Below the pieces are notes generated by a model. The model saw only the letters and a program-made list of their open reading frames with translations, did no database searches and had not been told where the DNA came from. Made by a program: the position numbers and the translations under genes. A stretch of DNA of 64,000 nucleotides, from NCBI GenBank assembly GCA_016866385.1, contig VGMU01000003.1, forward strand, positions 33,588 through 97,587, in the 5' to 3' direction. Below, one piece after another: positions 62,130 to 64,000 of this stretch. This DNA is from Bacteroidota bacterium. Lineage in GTDB: Bacteria > Bacteroidota > Bacteroidia > Cytophagales > Cyclobacteriaceae. The first letter of the stretch is position 1; each line of letters begins with the position of its first letter.

Positions 62130-63935
62130 ATGCAGAATATTCGGAATATCGCGATCATCGCACACGTTGACCACGGTAAAACTACCCTCGTAGATAAGAT
62201 CATCCACGTTTCTAAAATCTTCAGAGAAAACCAACAGTTTGAAGACCTCATTCTAGACAACAACGAGCTTGAGCGTGAGCGCGGAATCACCATTCTTTCC
62301 AAGAACGTATCTGTTCGCTACAAAGAACATAAAATCAACATCATTGACACCCCTGGTCACGCCGACTTTGGAGGTGAAGTAGAACGCGTCCTGAAAATGG
62401 CTGACGGAGTAATCCTCCTAGTCGATGCCTTTGAAGGCCCCATGCCACAAACACGCTTTGTGTTGGGCAAAGCATTGGCCCTAGGCCTTACTCCAATTGT
62501 GGTAGTCAACAAAGTGGATAAAGAAAACTGTAGACCGGATGAGGTATATGAATCGGTGTTTGAATTAATGTTCAACCTCGATGCCACCGAAGAGCAACTT
62601 GAATTCCAAACACTTTACGGTTCGGCCAAACAAAATTGGATGGGTCCAGATTGGAAAAATCCAACCGATTCAATTCTTCCTTTGTTGGATGCGATCATCG
62701 AACACATTCCAGCTCCAAAAATTGATGAAGGGACCTTGCAAATACAAATTACCTCTTTGGACTATTCCAATTTTGTGGGTCGTTTTGCCATCGGACGCAT
62801 CGCTCGTGGAACCATCTCTGAAAACCAGCAGATCGCCCTTTGCAAGGCGGATGGAACAATAAAGAAAATGCGTGTCAAAGAATTGCACACCTTTGAAGGG
62901 CTAAGTAAAAATAAAGTTCAAACCGTAACTTCAGGAGATATTTGCGCAGTCACCGGTATCGAAGATTTTGAAATCGGGGACACCATTGCTGATGTAGACA
63001 ATCCAGAGCCACTCAAGCGTATCTCCATTGACGAACCTACGATGAACATGCTCTTTACCATCAACAACTCTCCATTCTTTGGCAAAGAAGGTAAATTTGT
63101 GACCTCTCGCCACTTGAGAGATCGCTTGATGAAAGAAACCGAAAAGAACTTGGCACTGCGTGTAGAATCTACGGATTCCGAAGATCGTTTCTTGGTCTAT
63201 GGACGAGGAATTCTCCATTTGTCTGTACTCATAGAGACCATGAGAAGAGAAGGCTACGAACTTCAAGTAGGTCAACCTCAGGTAATCTTCAAGGAAATCG
63301 ACGGAGTAAAATGCGAGCCTATCGAAACCTTGGTGGTGGATGTCCCTCAAGAAACTGCCGGAAAAGTAATCGAATTGGCAACCCAGCGAAAGGGAGAACT
63401 TTTGGTGATGGAGCCGAAAGGTGATTTACAGCATCTTGAATTTAAAATTCCTTCCAGAGGATTGAATGGATTAAGAAACAATGTCTTGACTGCTACTCAA
63501 GGCGAAGCGATTATGAACCACCGCTTCACGGCATACGAACCTTTCAAAGGTCCCATCCCAGGTAGAATCAACGGGTCACTGATCTCCATGGAAGGAGGTC
63601 AATGTACCGCGTATGCTATCGATAAATTGCAAGATCGCGGGGTATTTTTCATAGAGCCTGGAGACGAACTGTATACTGGACAGGTAATTGGAGAACATTC
63701 CCGTGACAACGACATCGTGGTCAACGTGCAGAAAGGAAAGAAATTGACCAACATGCGTGCCTCTGGTTCGGATGACAACGTACGAATCGCTCCTCCAAAG
63801 CGCTTTTCTTTGGAAGAATCCATGGAATACATCCAAAAGGACGAATACTTGGAAATCACACCCAAGTCTATCCGCATGCGTAAAATCTACTTGTACGAAA
63901 ACGAGCGTACTCGTATGGCCAAGAAGGAAGATTAA
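62130..63935 (+). CDS. typA: Translational GTPase TypA (BipA)
   Basis: A 601-residue GTPase of the EF-G family. G1 is AHVDHGKTTL, switch region and G3 NIIDTPGHADFGGEV, G4 VVNKVDK. Further domains resemble EF-G domains II, III and V with a unique C-terminus (GRGLNGLRNNVLTATQGEA; GDELYTGQVIGEHSRDND). TypA assists 50S assembly and translation at low temperature or stress. Length is normal. A hairpin terminator follows 24 nt after the stop. Confidence 0.96.
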   Translation: MQNIRNIAIIAHVDHGKTTLVDKIIHVSKIFRENQQFEDLILDNNELERERGITILSKNVSVRYKEHKINIIDTPGHADFGGEVERVLKMADGVILLVDAFEGPMPQTRFVLGKALALGLTPIVVVNKVDKENCRPDEVYESVFELMFNLDATEEQLEFQTLYGSAKQNWMGPDWKNPTDSILPLLDAIIEHIPAPKIDEGTLQIQITSLDYSNFVGRFAIGRIARGTISENQQIALCKADGTIKKMRVKELHTFEGLSKNKVQTVTSGDICAVTGIEDFEIGDTIADVDNPEPLKRISIDEPTMNMLFTINNSPFFGKEGKFVTSRHLRDRLMKETEKNLALRVESTDSEDRFLVYGRGILHLSVLIETMRREGYELQVGQPQVIFKEIDGVKCEPIETLVVDVPQETAGKVIELATQRKGELLVMEPKGDLQHLEFKIPSRGLNGLRNNVLTATQGEAIMNHRFTAYEPFKGPIPGRINGSLISMEGGQCTAYAIDKLQDRGVFFIEPGDELYTGQVIGEHSRDNDIVVNVQKGKKLTNMRASGSDDNVRIAPPKRFSLEESMEYIQKDEYLEITPKSIRMRKIYLYENERTRMAKKED

Positions 63936-63958
63936 ACCTCTTCTTATTCGAGATAATC

Positions 63959-63988
63959 ATGCCCTTTTACTTATAAAGGGTATTTTTT
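63959..63988 (+). terminator. Terminator of typA
   Basis: ATGCCCTTT and AAAGGGTAT pair (one wobble) around a seven-base loop, followed by six Ts. Confidence 0.85.
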
Positions 63989-64000
63989 AAATTCTTGTTA

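Noticed and set aside
1..64000. CRISPR arrays, IS elements or prophage
   Set aside because: No direct-repeat/spacer pattern, no transposase or integrase motifs and no phage genes were seen on either strand.

Overview
The window looks like chromosome from a Bacteroidota bacterium of the Cytophagales type (Cyclobacteriaceae/Algoriphagus-like; this placement is inferred from gene content). Supporting signs are two SusC/SusD pairs, type IX secretion (T9SS) genes (a PorX-type regulator, a PorP/SprF protein beside a type B sorting-domain protein, and a PorE-type OmpA protein), a fused LpxC/FabZ gene, a FecI/FecR pair, and promoter boxes of the Bacteroidetes form TTTG-N19-21-TAnnTTTG. I see no rRNA, IS element, prophage or CRISPR array.

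Layout. 1-3.4 kb, minus strand: the start of a secreted protein cut by the window edge, an alanine dehydrogenase-like gene, tsaE and porX. 3.5-9.1 kb, plus strand: HD phosphohydrolase, lpxD, lpxC/fabZ, lpxA, a lone ABC ATPase and a lipoprotein. 9.1-11.9 kb: mutS2 and a DUF4296-type lipoprotein. 12-14.7 kb: a short Bat-type operon (DUF58, membrane protein, VWA protein) that converges on and overlaps alkB. 16-19.4 kb: a T9SS type B secreted protein with its PorP/SprF partner. 19.5-24 kb: purA, STAS, Fur and SpoT. 24.1-27.6 kb: tRNA-Leu(UAG), tig, clpP and clpX. 27.6-32 kb: lpxB, queD, a secreted protein and the tail of the first SusC/SusD locus (to 35.1 kb). 35.5-40.3 kb: porE-like, queE, an acetyltransferase with a damaged-looking start and an M20 amidohydrolase. 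40.5-44.4 kb: leuS and a glycosyltransferase. 44.4-46.5 kb: two unrecognised envelope proteins. 46.5-47.3 kb: an AT-rich gap that appears to encode at least one structured small RNA. 47.3-48.8 kb: a VIT1/CCC1 transporter and an SGNH hydrolase.

48.8-61.8 kb, minus strand, is the most distinctive locus: FecI-type sigma factor, FecR, STN-containing SusC, SusD, then RraA-like / Tat-exported enolase-superfamily / RraA-like / Tat-exported enolase-superfamily genes, then a BASS-family transporter. I read it as an inducible uptake system linked to extracytoplasmic breakdown of an acid sugar: enolase-superfamily enzymes dehydrate sugar acids, RraA relatives cleave pyruvate-type aldols, and BASS proteins import organic anions. 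Both enzyme families are normally cytoplasmic, so the export signals and the tandem duplication are the unusual part. The window ends with typA (bipA).

The rest is mainly core genome: lipid A synthesis, protein quality control, stringent response, purine synthesis, tRNA charging and queuosine synthesis. Hairpin terminators mark most transcript ends and divide the sugar-acid locus into at least three segments.
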